Source of the DNA: JAIOPA01 sp964655175 | Lineage (GTDB): Bacteria; Eisenbacteria; RBG-16-71-46 | DNA length: 53,704 nt | Assembly: GCA_964655175.1 (NCBI GenBank) | Contig: CAZZLY010000012.1 | Location: 1 to 53,704, forward strand | Direction of reading: 5' to 3' | Shown here: positions 34,350 through 43,112 of the stretch, in pieces | Layout: the number at the start of each line of letters is the position of its first letter | Position numbering within the stretch: the first letter of the stretch is position 1 | Made by a program: the position numbers and the translations under genes | Notes under the pieces: generated by a model | Told to the model about the DNA's origin: nothing | Databases searched by the model: none | Seen by the model: the letters and a program-made list of their open reading frames with translations, nothing else

Positions 34350-36461
34350 ATGGTGGCGCGAAGGACGCCCGGATCGAACATGACGGCTCTGCTCCTGTGG
34401 GTCGCGCTCCTGAGCGCACCCTCGACAACTCTTCGCGTGCGCGATGACGCGACGGCGCTGCCCGACTCGGTGGCGTCCGTCGATGAGTCATCCACCTCGC
34501 CACACGCCGCATCGCGCACGCGTTCTCTTCCTTCGCCCGCCGTGATCCTGCCGGTGGTGCGCGTGGACGCCACGCTCGAGCGCGCGCGACGCCGCGCGCC
34601 GACGGCGTTCGTCACGACGCTGTCCGCGCATCGCGACACGCGGGCCGTGGGCGCGCTCGGCGAGGCGCTCGTCGAGGCGGCCGGGGTGCGCGTGACGCAG
34701 TACGGCGGCATGGGCGCGTTCTCGACCCTGTCGCTGCGCGGCGCGCCGCCTGGACACGTGACCGTGCTGCTCGACGGCGTGCCGCTCACCTCGGCCGCGA
34801 GTGGGGCGGTGGATCTGGCCGACGTGCCGGCCGCGGCGATCGAGACGATCGAGCTCTACCGTGGCCACGCCCCGGTGGGCTTCGCCAGCCCCACGCCGGG
34901 TGGTCTGGTGAATCTGGTCACGCGTGCGGATGCCGACGTGCGTGCGCTGCGCGTGGCGGGCGGTTCGTGGGGCACGGGCGAGGCCACCGGCGATTGGGGC
35001 GTGCGGCGCGGACCGTGGTCGCTGCTCGCGCACGGCGGCTGGCAGGGCAGCGACGGCGACTTCCGCTACCGCGACGACAACGGCACGCCGCTCGAACCGT
35101 CCGACGACGTGATCGCACGTCGCGCCAACGCGCGCTTCGATGCCGCGACCGCGCTCGCGCGCGTGGGTTGGGCCCCCGCGGGGCCGGTGCAGGCGTCGCT
35201 GCACGCCGAGTGGTTCCGGCGCGGACAGGGCGTGCCGGGCACGGCGGCGGTCCCGACGCACGCCGCGCGCTACGCGGCCGATCGCGTGACGATGGCGGGC
35301 GAACTGCGGGCGGGCCGCCGTGGTGCGGCCGCCGCCTGGACCCTGCGTGCGAACGAGGCGCACCGCCGCTCGCGCCTGCGCGACACGCTCGGCGAACTGG
35401 GTTACGGCCGCGTGGACACCGACGAACGCTTCCGCGACCGCGCGGTCGCGTTGGAGTGGCGCCCGAGCCTCGCATGGCCCGGGCTCACGCCCGTCGTGGG
35501 CGGGGCGCAGCGTCGCGAGCAGGGCGATCCGGCGGCGCCCACCGCGGGGCTCGTCGATCCGCCGGCGTCGAAGCGCGACACGCGCTCGGCGTGGGTGTCG
35601 GTGGATCAGCGCCTCGCGGGCGAGCGACTGCTGCTGCACGCGGCCCGGCGTTGGGACGAGCAGCGCGAGACCGTGAGCGACACGCGTTCGACCGGCGCGG
35701 TGCGCACGCGCAGTGCGGCGCGCACGCTGAACGCGCCGCAGCTCGGGGCGCGGCTCGCGATCACCGACGCGCTCGCGTTCCGCGCCAACTGGGGACGTGC
35801 GGGGCGCGCACCGGACCTGGACGAGTTGTTCGGCATCGACGGCTCGGTCACGGGCAATCCCGACCTGCGGCCCGAGTCGAGCGAGCACTGGGACGCGGGG
35901 TTCGCGTGGACCGCGCGCGCGGCCGACGTGACGTGGACCGCCGAGTGGTCCGCGCACGCCACCCACGCGCGCGACCTGATCCTGTTCGAGCGCAGTTCCC
36001 CGCGCGGGGCGCGGCCCATCAACGTCGCGGCCGCCCGCCTGCGTGGCGAGGAGGCCTCGTTGCGCGCCGCGTGGCGCGGCTTCGAGCTCTCGACCTCGAC
36101 CTCGTGGCTGAGTGCGACCGATCGCAGTCCCATCACGTTTTATTACGGCCGGCGACTGCCGCAGCGCGCTTCGCGGCAGTCGTTCGCGCGCCTCGCCTGG
36201 CGCGGGGGACGGTGGACCGCCGCCTCCGAGGTCGAGCACCTCGGCGACACGTTCCTCGATCGCGCGAACCGTCGGCATGCGCCCGCGCGCACGCTCGTCG
36301 CGCTGTCGGTGGGGGCGCGCGTCGACCGCGCGTACCTCTTGATCGAAGGCCGCAATCTGGGCGATCGCCTCGCCGAGGACGTGGCCGGTTTCCCGTTGCC
36401 CGGTCGCACGCTGCGTGCGGCCGTCACCGTCGACCTCGGCGCGCGTGCGCCGAACCCATGA
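34350..36461 (+). CDS. btuB: TonB-dependent vitamin B12 receptor (BtuB-type)
   Basis: The ~703-residue outer-membrane protein has a signal peptide (ALLLWVALLSAPS), a plug domain (about 70-190: LGEALVEAAGVRVTQYGGMG, STLSLRGAPPGHVTVLLDGV, VDLADVPAAAIETIELYRGH and SPTPGGLVNLVTR) and a ~500-residue beta-barrel. Its job as a cobalamin transporter is inferred from the riboswitch upstream and from the BtuB-like plug. In-frame ATGs at 34326, 34350 and 34380 are possible; 34350 gives positive residues (MVARR) before the hydrophobic core. None has a strong Shine-Dalgarno. The stop overlaps an ATG of the propeller frame (ATGA at 36458), so the next gene is coupled. No btuCDF genes are in the window. Confidence 0.88.
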   Translation: MVARRTPGSNMTALLLWVALLSAPSTTLRVRDDATALPDSVASVDESSTSPHAASRTRSLPSPAVILPVVRVDATLERARRRAPTAFVTTLSAHRDTRAVGALGEALVEAAGVRVTQYGGMGAFSTLSLRGAPPGHVTVLLDGVPLTSAASGAVDLADVPAAAIETIELYRGHAPVGFASPTPGGLVNLVTRADADVRALRVAGGSWGTGEATGDWGVRRGPWSLLAHGGWQGSDGDFRYRDDNGTPLEPSDDVIARRANARFDAATALARVGWAPAGPVQASLHAEWFRRGQGVPGTAAVPTHAARYAADRVTMAGELRAGRRGAAAAWTLRANEAHRRSRLRDTLGELGYGRVDTDERFRDRAVALEWRPSLAWPGLTPVVGGAQRREQGDPAAPTAGLVDPPASKRDTRSAWVSVDQRLAGERLLLHAARRWDEQRETVSDTRSTGAVRTRSAARTLNAPQLGARLAITDALAFRANWGRAGRAPDLDELFGIDGSVTGNPDLRPESSEHWDAGFAWTARAADVTWTAEWSAHATHARDLILFERSSPRGARPINVAAARLRGEEASLRAAWRGFELSTSTSWLSATDRSPITFYYGRRLPQRASRQSFARLAWRGGRWTAASEVEHLGDTFLDRANRRHAPARTLVALSVGARVDRAYLLIEGRNLGDRLAEDVAGFPLPGRTLRAAVTVDLGARAPNP

Positions 36462-36517
36462 CGATCCCCGTGACCTGTTCGTCGTTCCCGTCCCCCCAGC
36501 CGTGTCCGGAGGTTCCC

Positions 36518-37924
36518 GTGTCCCGTGTCACCCGAGCGCTGTCCCTCGTCGTCCTCGCCGTGCTCGCCCTGAGCGCGCACGTGCGGCCCTCGCAGGCCGC
36601 ACGCGCGTACGTGGTCGAGTCCGACTTCAGCACGGGCTCGTTCAGCAGCTTCGACACCGCCTCGCTCGCGAGCACCTGTGACGTGGCGAGCGCGCATTCG
36701 GATGCGCGCGTGCGCGCGTTCGGCGGGCGCGTGTACGTCGTGAACCGCTTCGGGGCCGACAACGTCACGGTGCTCGACGGCACCAGCTTCGCGCTGGTGC
36801 GGCAGTTCTCGGTCGGCAACGGCGCCAACCCGTACGACATCGCGGTCGTGTCCGCGACGCGCGCCTACGTGACGCGCTACGAGTCGGCCGACCTGTGGGT
36901 CGTGAACCCGAGCACGGGCGCGCACACGGGCACGGTCTCGCTCGCGGCCTTCGCCGACGCCGACGGCATCCCCGAGATGGATCGCGCGCAACTCGTCGGA
37001 CCGCTGCTGTTCGTGTCGCTGCAGCGCGTGGACCGCGCGAACGGTTTCCAGCCCACGGACACGTCGCTCGTCGCCGTCATCGACACGCGCACCGACACCG
37101 TCGTGGATTGCGATCCGACGCGCCCGGGGGCGCAGGCCATCGTGTTGCCGCGCACCAACCCGGTCACGCCGTTCGTGCTCGACGTGCCGCGATCGCGACT
37201 CTATCTGGGCTGTGCGGGCACGTACGGGGTCAACGACGGCGGCGTCGTGGCGCTGGATCCCGTGGGCCTCACGCCCAAGGGGGTCGTCGCGAGCGAGGAC
37301 TCCCTGGGCGGTGACGTGCTCGACGTGGCGTGGACCGACGATGCGCGCGCGTTCGCGATCGTGAGCGACGCCGCGTTCAACACCTCGCTCGTGCGCTGGT
37401 CACCGGTCACCGGGCGACGCACGCAGACGCTGTACGCGCCCGGCGGCTTCTCGCTCGCCGACGTCGAGGTGCGTCCCGATGGCGCCGAGGTGTGGGTGTG
37501 CAACTCCAGCTTCTCGTCGCCCGGCGTGCGTGCGTTCGCGGCCGCGACCGGTCTGCCCACGGGCGCGGTGCGCACCTGCACGCTGCCGCCGCAGGGGCTC
37601 GCGTTCGAGGCAGGGGGCAACCTCGACGTGCCGTTCGAGGGGCCCGATGCGCGCGTGGCGCTCGCGCCGCCCGCGCCCAATCCCGCACGGTCGTCGGTGC
37701 ACCTGCGCTTCGCGCTCGCGACCGCGGGCGAGGCGGCGGTGGACGTGTTCGACGTGACCGGTCGGCGCGTGCGGTCGTGGACCGTGGCGGGATCGGCGGG
37801 CCCCAACGACGTGCTGTGGGACCTGCGACAGGCGGACGGGGCACGCGTGCACGCCGGCATGTTCCGGGTGCGCGTGCGCGCCCAGGGCACCACGGTCGCG
37901 CGGTCGCTGCTGATCGTCCCGTGA
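36518..37924 (+). CDS. Secreted beta-propeller protein with C-terminal sorting module, possible BtuG-like corrinoid-binding protein
   Basis: The 468-residue protein has a signal peptide (RALSLVVLAVLALSAHVRPSQA, cleavage near residue 27). Residues ~28-370 form a YncE/YVTN-like beta-propeller with repeats such as RVYVVNRFGADNVTVLDGTS, VVSATRAYVTRYESADLWVV and VLDVPRSRLYLGCAGTYG. Residues 383-468 are a FlgD/T9SS-like module (APPAPNPARSSVHLRF...FDVTGRRVRSW...). In Bacteroides the propeller lipoprotein BtuG is encoded beside btuB and binds B12 at the cell surface; position, riboswitch control and fold make the same role likely here, but the anchor differs and homology is not proven. GTG 36518 is preferred, as GGAGG lies 5 nt before it. 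Confidence 0.75.
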   Translation: MSRVTRALSLVVLAVLALSAHVRPSQAARAYVVESDFSTGSFSSFDTASLASTCDVASAHSDARVRAFGGRVYVVNRFGADNVTVLDGTSFALVRQFSVGNGANPYDIAVVSATRAYVTRYESADLWVVNPSTGAHTGTVSLAAFADADGIPEMDRAQLVGPLLFVSLQRVDRANGFQPTDTSLVAVIDTRTDTVVDCDPTRPGAQAIVLPRTNPVTPFVLDVPRSRLYLGCAGTYGVNDGGVVALDPVGLTPKGVVASEDSLGGDVLDVAWTDDARAFAIVSDAAFNTSLVRWSPVTGRRTQTLYAPGGFSLADVEVRPDGAEVWVCNSSFSSPGVRAFAAATGLPTGAVRTCTLPPQGLAFEAGGNLDVPFEGPDARVALAPPAPNPARSSVHLRFALATAGEAAVDVFDVTGRRVRSWTVAGSAGPNDVLWDLRQADGARVHAGMFRVRVRAQGTTVARSLLIVP

Positions 37925-37936
37925 GTCCGGCGGTTC

Positions 37937-37972
37937 GCCCGCGCGGACGGCGTCGTCAACGTCCGCGCGGGC
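37937..37972. terminator. Bidirectional terminator overlapping the asnB-like stop codon
   Basis: GCCCGCGCGGACG (37937-37949) and CGTCCGCGCGGGC (37960-37972) form a perfect 13-bp stem. The right arm lies in the last codons of the minus-strand amidotransferase gene, so one hairpin closes both the B12 operon and the glycan operon. Confidence 0.75.
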
Positions 37973-39842
37973 GGCCCTGCCACCACAGCGCGAACATCGC
38001 GAGCGCGTACAGCATCTGCGAGCGGTCGGCGCGCCCGCGGCGATGCTCGTCGAACAGCGCCGCGACCGCCTCGGGGCGCAGCACACCGGCCGCATCGGCG
38101 TCCGACTCGCGCCAGACGCGCTCGGCGTAGTCGCCCAGACCGCCGCGCACCCAGTGCTCGAGCGGGATCGCGAAGCCCTGCTTGGGGCGGTCCAGGATGC
38201 CCGCCGGCAGCCACGGCTCGACCGCGCGACGCACGAGCCACTTGCCCGTCGCCCCCTTGAGCTTGAGGTCGATCGGCACGGTGGCCGCGAAGTCCACGAA
38301 CACGTGGCTCAGGAACGGCACGCGCACCTCGAGCGAGTGCTGCATGCTCGCACGGTCCACCTTGGTGAGCATGTCGTCGGGCAGGCGCACGACGGTGTCG
38401 GCGTAGAGCAGGTTCTCGACCGGGTCGCGCGAGACGGGCGCGGGGAAGTACGTGGCCGCCAGTCGTTCGAGTTCGTCGCCGGTCTCGAGCTGCGCGGTGA
38501 ACTCCGGGCGATACAGCCCCGCGCGCACGTCGCGCGGCGCGAGCTGGTACTTGGAGAAGAAGCGCGGGAACGTCCCCGGGAGTCGGGCGTCGGCGCTGAC
38601 CTTGGCGAGGCGCTGCCGTAGCCGGTTCCACGACGCGTTCGGCAGCGTGGGCAGGTGCGCGAGCGCGCCCGCGAGCGCGAACAGCCCGCCGTGTCGCTGC
38701 AGCAGACGCTCGGCGTGATGGCGTTCGTAGCCCGCGAACAGTTCGTCGCCGCCGTCGCCCGACATCGCCACGGTCACCTGCTCGCGCGCGAGCCGCGACA
38801 CGTACCAGGTGGGGATCGCCGACGGGTCGGCGAACGGTTCGTCGTACGCGGCCGCCAGACGCGGCAGCAGCGTCGCGGCGTCGTCGAGCTCGACGCGGCG
38901 CTCGGTGTGGCGGCAACCCAGATGCGAGGCGACCTCGCGGGCGATGGGCGCCTCGTCGAACGCGCGATCGGCGAAGCCGATCGTGAACGTGCGCACGGGC
39001 TCGTGCATGACGCGCGTCATCGCGGCCACGACCGCGGACGAGTCCACGCCGCCCGACAGGAACGCGCCCAGCGGCACGTCGCTCTGCAGATGTCGCTCGA
39101 CGCAGGCGACGAAGCGCTCGCGGAACCGCTCGATCCAGTCCTGCTCGCTCAGGCCCGTCTCGGGGCGATACCGGAACGACCAGAAACGCGTGACGATCGG
39201 ATCGCCCTCGGGGCCCAGCACGAGCGAGCAGCCGGGCGCGAGTTTGGTGACCTCGCGGTAGATGCTGCGCGGGGCGAGCACGTGGCCGAACGCGAGGAAC
39301 TGGTCCATGGCGATCGGGTCGGGCGTGAACGCGAACCCGGGCACGGGCACGAGCGTTTTGAGCTCGCTGCCCCACGCCAGTCCACCGTTCTGGAACGACA
39401 GGTACAGCGGCTTGATCCCGAGCGGGTCGCGCGCCAGATGCACGGTGCGCGTGGTGCGATCGTGGATCGCGACCGCGAACATGCCCTCGAGACGCGCCCA
39501 CACCGCGTCGCCCCACTGCACGAAGCCGCGCAGGATCGTCTCGGTGTCCGAGTGCGTCCGGAAGCGATGCCCCTGCGACTCGAGCTCGGCGCGCAGCGCG
39601 GGATGGTTGAAGATCTCGCCGTTGAACGTGATCACGAAGCGACCGTCGTCGCTCACGATCGGCTGGTGCCCGCCCGCGACGTCGACGATCGCCAGGCGGC
39701 GCATGCCGAAGCCGAAGTCGCCGTGCGTGTACAGCCCCTCGTCGTCGGGCCCGCGGTGCACGATGGTGTCGCACATGGCGCGCACGGTGGCTTCGGCCAC
39801 CGGACGTCCGCCGCGCGCGTACCAACCCGCGATGCCGCACAT
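37956..39842 (-). CDS. asnB: Asparagine synthase-like glutamine amidotransferase
   Basis: The 628-residue protein has an N-terminal glutaminase domain with the nucleophile Cys2 (MCGIAGWYARGG), IVHRGPDDEGLY, FNGEIFNHPALR and HSDTETILRGF, and a C-terminal ATP-pyrophosphatase domain with PLGAFLSGGVDSSAVVAAM, FTIGFADRAFDEAPIA, MSGDGGDELFAGYERH and KVDRASMQHSLEVRVPFL. Such proteins make asparagine or amidate sugars and peptides; the length and its place in a glycan operon resemble amidotransferases of exosortase-associated polysaccharide loci rather than housekeeping AsnB. ATG at 39842 lies 1 nt after the stop of the WD40 lipoprotein gene. It is the last gene of a four-gene operon. Confidence 0.9.
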   Translation of the reverse strand: MCGIAGWYARGGRPVAEATVRAMCDTIVHRGPDDEGLYTHGDFGFGMRRLAIVDVAGGHQPIVSDDGRFVITFNGEIFNHPALRAELESQGHRFRTHSDTETILRGFVQWGDAVWARLEGMFAVAIHDRTTRTVHLARDPLGIKPLYLSFQNGGLAWGSELKTLVPVPGFAFTPDPIAMDQFLAFGHVLAPRSIYREVTKLAPGCSLVLGPEGDPIVTRFWSFRYRPETGLSEQDWIERFRERFVACVERHLQSDVPLGAFLSGGVDSSAVVAAMTRVMHEPVRTFTIGFADRAFDEAPIAREVASHLGCRHTERRVELDDAATLLPRLAAAYDEPFADPSAIPTWYVSRLAREQVTVAMSGDGGDELFAGYERHHAERLLQRHGGLFALAGALAHLPTLPNASWNRLRQRLAKVSADARLPGTFPRFFSKYQLAPRDVRAGLYRPEFTAQLETGDELERLAATYFPAPVSRDPVENLLYADTVVRLPDDMLTKVDRASMQHSLEVRVPFLSHVFVDFAATVPIDLKLKGATGKWLVRRAVEPWLPAGILDRPKQGFAIPLEHWVRGGLGDYAERVWRESDADAAGVLRPEAVAALFDEHRRGRADRSQMLYALAMFALWWQGRPRGR

Positions 39843-39843
39843 G

Positions 39844-40788
39844 TCAGCGTTGCTCCTTGTCGAACGAGGGGAGGTCCCAGACGCGCACGCGCCCGTCGGC
39901 GCCCACCGTGGCGAGGCGATGGCCCGTGCGCGAGAACGCGACGTCGCGCACCTCGCCGCCGTCGTTCGGGAACCAGCGCGCGATGCGCTTGCCCGTGTAC
40001 GCCCAGCGCACGCGCACCTCACCCTGCCGCACGGTGGCCAGATACCAGGTATCGGCCGAGAGCGCCATGGTGTTGAACGTGTCGTCGCCCGAGAGGCCGA
40101 TCCGCCAGCGGCGCTTGCGCGACGGCGTGTCCCACACCGACACGCCCGCGCCGCCCTCGCCGACGGCGAGCGTGCCGCCCGGGCCCGACGTCGAGAGCGG
40201 ACCCAGACCGCCGTCGGGGAAGTCCCCGAGTTCGCCCGTGGGCAGGGAATCGACCCCCAGGAACACCACGCGGTGCGCGTCGGTCCACGCGAACTGCTGC
40301 AGGCGCGCGAGCCACACGAGCCCGCCGCGATCGGTGGGCATGCGGTGTTCGGAGTGCTGTACGCCCGAGGGGACGTCGAGCACGCGACCGTAGGTGCCAT
40401 CGCTCCATGCGAGCCTGCGGCCATCGTGGGACAGCGCGAGCGCGCGGCCGCCGCCGGGCACCACGAGCAGCGGGCGCGCATCGGCGGTGAGCAGCACCCG
40501 CACGCTGTCCTGCGTCGCCACCGCGAGCGTCTCGCCGCGCGCGCTCGCCGCCAGCCCGTGCGACACCTGCGAGGGCAGTGCCTCGGCGATCCACGAGGCG
40601 CGCACGCGGCCCGTGGCCACGTCCACGATCGAGACGCCGCGGCCCATGAGTGCCACCGCGACGCACGAGTCGCCGCGCACCCAGAGCACGTCCGAGGCGC
40701 CGGGGACCGCGACGTCGAGGAGCATGCGCGGCGGCCGCGCACAGCCGGCGAGCAGCACCAGGGCGGCGACGGCGAGCACGCGCCTCAT
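39844..40788 (-). CDS. WD40-like beta-propeller lipoprotein
   Basis: The 314-residue protein has a lipoprotein signal (MRRVLAVAALVLLAGCARPP, lipid attachment at Cys16) and a propeller domain with repeats ending in VSIVDVATGRVRASW, GRVLDVPSGVQHSE, VSVWDTPSRKRRWRIG and RVRVWDLPSFDKEQR. It should sit on the outer or inner membrane facing the periplasm or the surface. The partner is unknown. ATG at 40788 overlaps the stop of the glycosyltransferase gene (ATGA) and the stop lies 1 nt before the amidotransferase, so it is firmly part of this operon; a scaffold or glycan-binding role is a guess. Confidence 0.82.
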   Translation of the reverse strand: MRRVLAVAALVLLAGCARPPRMLLDVAVPGASDVLWVRGDSCVAVALMGRGVSIVDVATGRVRASWIAEALPSQVSHGLAASARGETLAVATQDSVRVLLTADARPLLVVPGGGRALALSHDGRRLAWSDGTYGRVLDVPSGVQHSEHRMPTDRGGLVWLARLQQFAWTDAHRVVFLGVDSLPTGELGDFPDGGLGPLSTSGPGGTLAVGEGGAGVSVWDTPSRKRRWRIGLSGDDTFNTMALSADTWYLATVRQGEVRVRWAYTGKRIARWFPNDGGEVRDVAFSRTGHRLATVGADGRVRVWDLPSFDKEQR

Positions 40789-41774
40789 GCGCGGGCCCGG
40801 TGGTGTGCCACGGCGCGGGCGTACACGCCGAGCACGCGTTGCGCGACCGCCTCGAGCGAGAGCGTGCGGGCGATCACCTCACGACCGTTGCTGCGCGCAC
40901 CGGCCGCGAGCACGCGCGCGGTGGCCTCGGTGAACGCGTGCCCCTCGCGCTCGACGACCGCCGACGGCGTCACGTCACGCAGACGCTCGAGACAATCGCC
41001 CACCGGGGCCGCCACGACGGGCAGGTCCATGGCCATGGCCTCCTTGACCACGTTGGGCGAGCCCTCGTGATACGAGGGCAGCAGCAGCACGTCGGCGGCG
41101 CTCATCGCGCGCACCATGTCGCGCTGCGGACGGTGGTGCACGGCCTCGAGGCGCACCGCGAGCCCACGTGCGGCGAGCGCGTCGCGCACCGCCTGGGCGA
41201 GCGGCCAGTTCTTACGCTCCTCCGCGGGATCGGCCGCGAACAGCAGCACCGCGCCGTCGGCGGGCCAGCCCAGCCCGGCGCGCGCGGCCTCGCGCGGTTC
41301 GCGCACGAAGCGCGTCAGATCGACGCCGTTGGCGATGACCTCGACGTCGCGCACCCCGGGCAGCGCGCGCGCCATCTCGGCGCTCTTCACGATCACGCCG
41401 TCGGCGCGGCGCGCCGCCCAGCGCGAGAGCGGGATGAGTGCGCGGCTCTTGAGCGACAACCGACCGTGCGCATCGGGACGTCCCAGCAGGTCGTCGCCGC
41501 AGAAGCTCACCACCAACGGCAGGTTCACGCGCATCGCGGCCGCACCGGACAATCCGTAGTGGGCGTGCACGAGTTCCGCTCCGCACGCGGCGGCCGCGCG
41601 CGGGATGGCGTCCAGCGCACGCAGGTACTCGCGCGTCGATCGCCAGCCCTCGATCTCGTACAGCGTGTTGGTGCAGCCGGCCGCGGCCAGTGAATCGGCC
41701 TGCGACTTCACGAACGCACCCCAGTGCGGGCGTGTCTCGGACGGCCACATGTTGGTGACGACCAGCACCCTCAT
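40785..41774 (-). CDS. Glycosyltransferase, GT4 family (GT-B fold)
   Basis: The 329-residue enzyme starts MRVLVVTNMWPSETRPHWGA with FVKSQADSLAAAG, the acceptor domain of GT4 enzymes, continues with VVSFCGDDLLGRPDAHGRLS, VIVKSAEMARAL, VIANGVDLTRFV, and ends with the donor-sugar motif LPSYHEGSPNVVKEAMAMDLPVVA, the E-x7-E of the family. It transfers a sugar from a nucleotide donor at the cytoplasmic face. Donor and acceptor are unknown. Its start overlaps the stop of the toroid gene and its stop overlaps the WD40 gene start, both as ATGA. Confidence 0.9.
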   Translation of the reverse strand: MRVLVVTNMWPSETRPHWGAFVKSQADSLAAAGCTNTLYEIEGWRSTREYLRALDAIPRAAAACGAELVHAHYGLSGAAAMRVNLPLVVSFCGDDLLGRPDAHGRLSLKSRALIPLSRWAARRADGVIVKSAEMARALPGVRDVEVIANGVDLTRFVREPREAARAGLGWPADGAVLLFAADPAEERKNWPLAQAVRDALAARGLAVRLEAVHHRPQRDMVRAMSAADVLLLPSYHEGSPNVVKEAMAMDLPVVAAPVGDCLERLRDVTPSAVVEREGHAFTEATARVLAAGARSNGREVIARTLSLEAVAQRVLGVYARAVAHHRARA

Positions 41775-42979
41775 GGCAGCGGCCTCGGGTCGCGGGCCCG
41801 CTCGGCGAGGTGGTAGAGCGTCATGGCGAGGTAGCGCGGGTACTCGTTGCGGTCGCTCAGCACGCCGTAGTCGCCGCGCGAGAACGCGGCGAAGCCGCCG
41901 TTGGGGGACTGCTGCCGCAGCACCCACGCGAACGCGCGGTCGGCCGTCGCGTGATGGTCGCACCAGCCGGCGTTCGACACGGTGTGCAGGGCCATCGCCA
42001 CGGCATCGGCGTAGTACACGACCTCGGGGAGCACGCTCATGCACGAGGCGCGCACCGCGCCCGAGGGCAGCACGCCGTCGGCGAGGAAGTTCGCGACCCG
42101 CGTCGCCAGCGCCCGCGCGCGCGCGTCGCCGTGCGCCTGCGCGTACCACGCGAGCTTCATGCACTGGAACGCGTTGTACTGGTGACACAGGTAGTGGTGT
42201 CGCAGACGCGGTTCGTTACCGCCCGGGAGTTCGTAGGGCAGTTCGCCGCTCGGCAGCTGCACCGCCTCCAGGAAGTCCAGGAGCGCGGGCACGCGCTCGA
42301 GGTAGGCGGCCTCGCCCGTGGCCTGCGCGAGGCGGCCCAGCACCCAGATCCATTCGCAGGTGTTGTTGGGCACCTTGCCGCGCGGCTTCTGGAAGTAGTT
42401 CACGCACAGGCCGCGCTCGTGCGCCTGATAGCCGATGTTCGCCTCGACGTACGCGTGCCAGGCGCGCGCGCCCGCCAGCGCGTCGGCATCCCCGGTGCGC
42501 ACGTGGTGCTCGAGCATGGCGATCGCGCCGAAGTCACCCTCGACGGTGGCGACCAGGTGCCGCCGCTCGGGCAGCGGATAATCCCACGCGCCGTCGGAGC
42601 GCTGCGTCGCGCGCACCATCCGCGCGGCGGCGATCGCGGCCTCGCGGTAGATCGCATCCCCGGTGACGTCCGCGAGCGTCCAGTTGGCGAGCGACCAGTA
42701 CGCCTGTCCCTGCACGAAGTAGTGGCGCTCGAGCGGGCGCAGCGCGGGCAGGTAGCTCTTCACGAACCGCCACACGCGGATGTTCCAGCGCACGCCCTGA
42801 TCGGCGCCGCTCAGACGACCCTCGTGCAGATGATGGTCGGCGAGGTGCGCCTGCAATCGGCACGCGGCGTCGAGCGCGCGGTGCGACGGCGACAGGAACG
42901 GCGTGAAGGGGGCCAAGGCGGACTCGTGCTGGGGACGTACAGCGCGGCTCGGACGGGTCCGTCCGGTCCGGTACTCCAT
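41771..42979 (-). CDS. Alpha/alpha-toroid protein, glycan-operon associated
   Basis: The 402-residue protein has no signal peptide and reads as an (alpha/alpha) barrel of the squalene-cyclase/epimerase-like type: GQAYWSLANWTLADVTGDAI, RATQRSDGAWDYPLPERRHL, EGDFGAIAMLEHHV, NNTCEWIWVLGRLAQATGEA, SGELPYELPGG, YNAFQCMKLAWYAQAH and RQQSPNGGFAAFSRGDYG. The repeated Q-x-DG-W / Q-x-NGGF patterns are typical of toroid repeats. It could be a lyase, epimerase or cyclase acting on a glycan; no catalytic residue set is recognised. ATG at 42979 is the first gene of the operon; the true start could be internal, as the first ~30 residues look unstructured. Confidence 0.72.
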   Translation of the reverse strand: MEYRTGRTRPSRAVRPQHESALAPFTPFLSPSHRALDAACRLQAHLADHHLHEGRLSGADQGVRWNIRVWRFVKSYLPALRPLERHYFVQGQAYWSLANWTLADVTGDAIYREAAIAAARMVRATQRSDGAWDYPLPERRHLVATVEGDFGAIAMLEHHVRTGDADALAGARAWHAYVEANIGYQAHERGLCVNYFQKPRGKVPNNTCEWIWVLGRLAQATGEAAYLERVPALLDFLEAVQLPSGELPYELPGGNEPRLRHHYLCHQYNAFQCMKLAWYAQAHGDARARALATRVANFLADGVLPSGAVRASCMSVLPEVVYYADAVAMALHTVSNAGWCDHHATADRAFAWVLRQQSPNGGFAAFSRGDYGVLSDRNEYPRYLAMTLYHLAERARDPRPLP

Positions 42980-43112
42980 AAGAGCAAAACACCATGGCGC
43001 GGCCGAGTCCAGCGTCGTCCACCCCCTACGGTGACCCTCGAGGGGGCACGGTTCGCCGTGCCGTGACCCGGGCCGAGCGGTCCTGCGCGTGATGGGCTAG
43101 TTTCGCGTGCCC

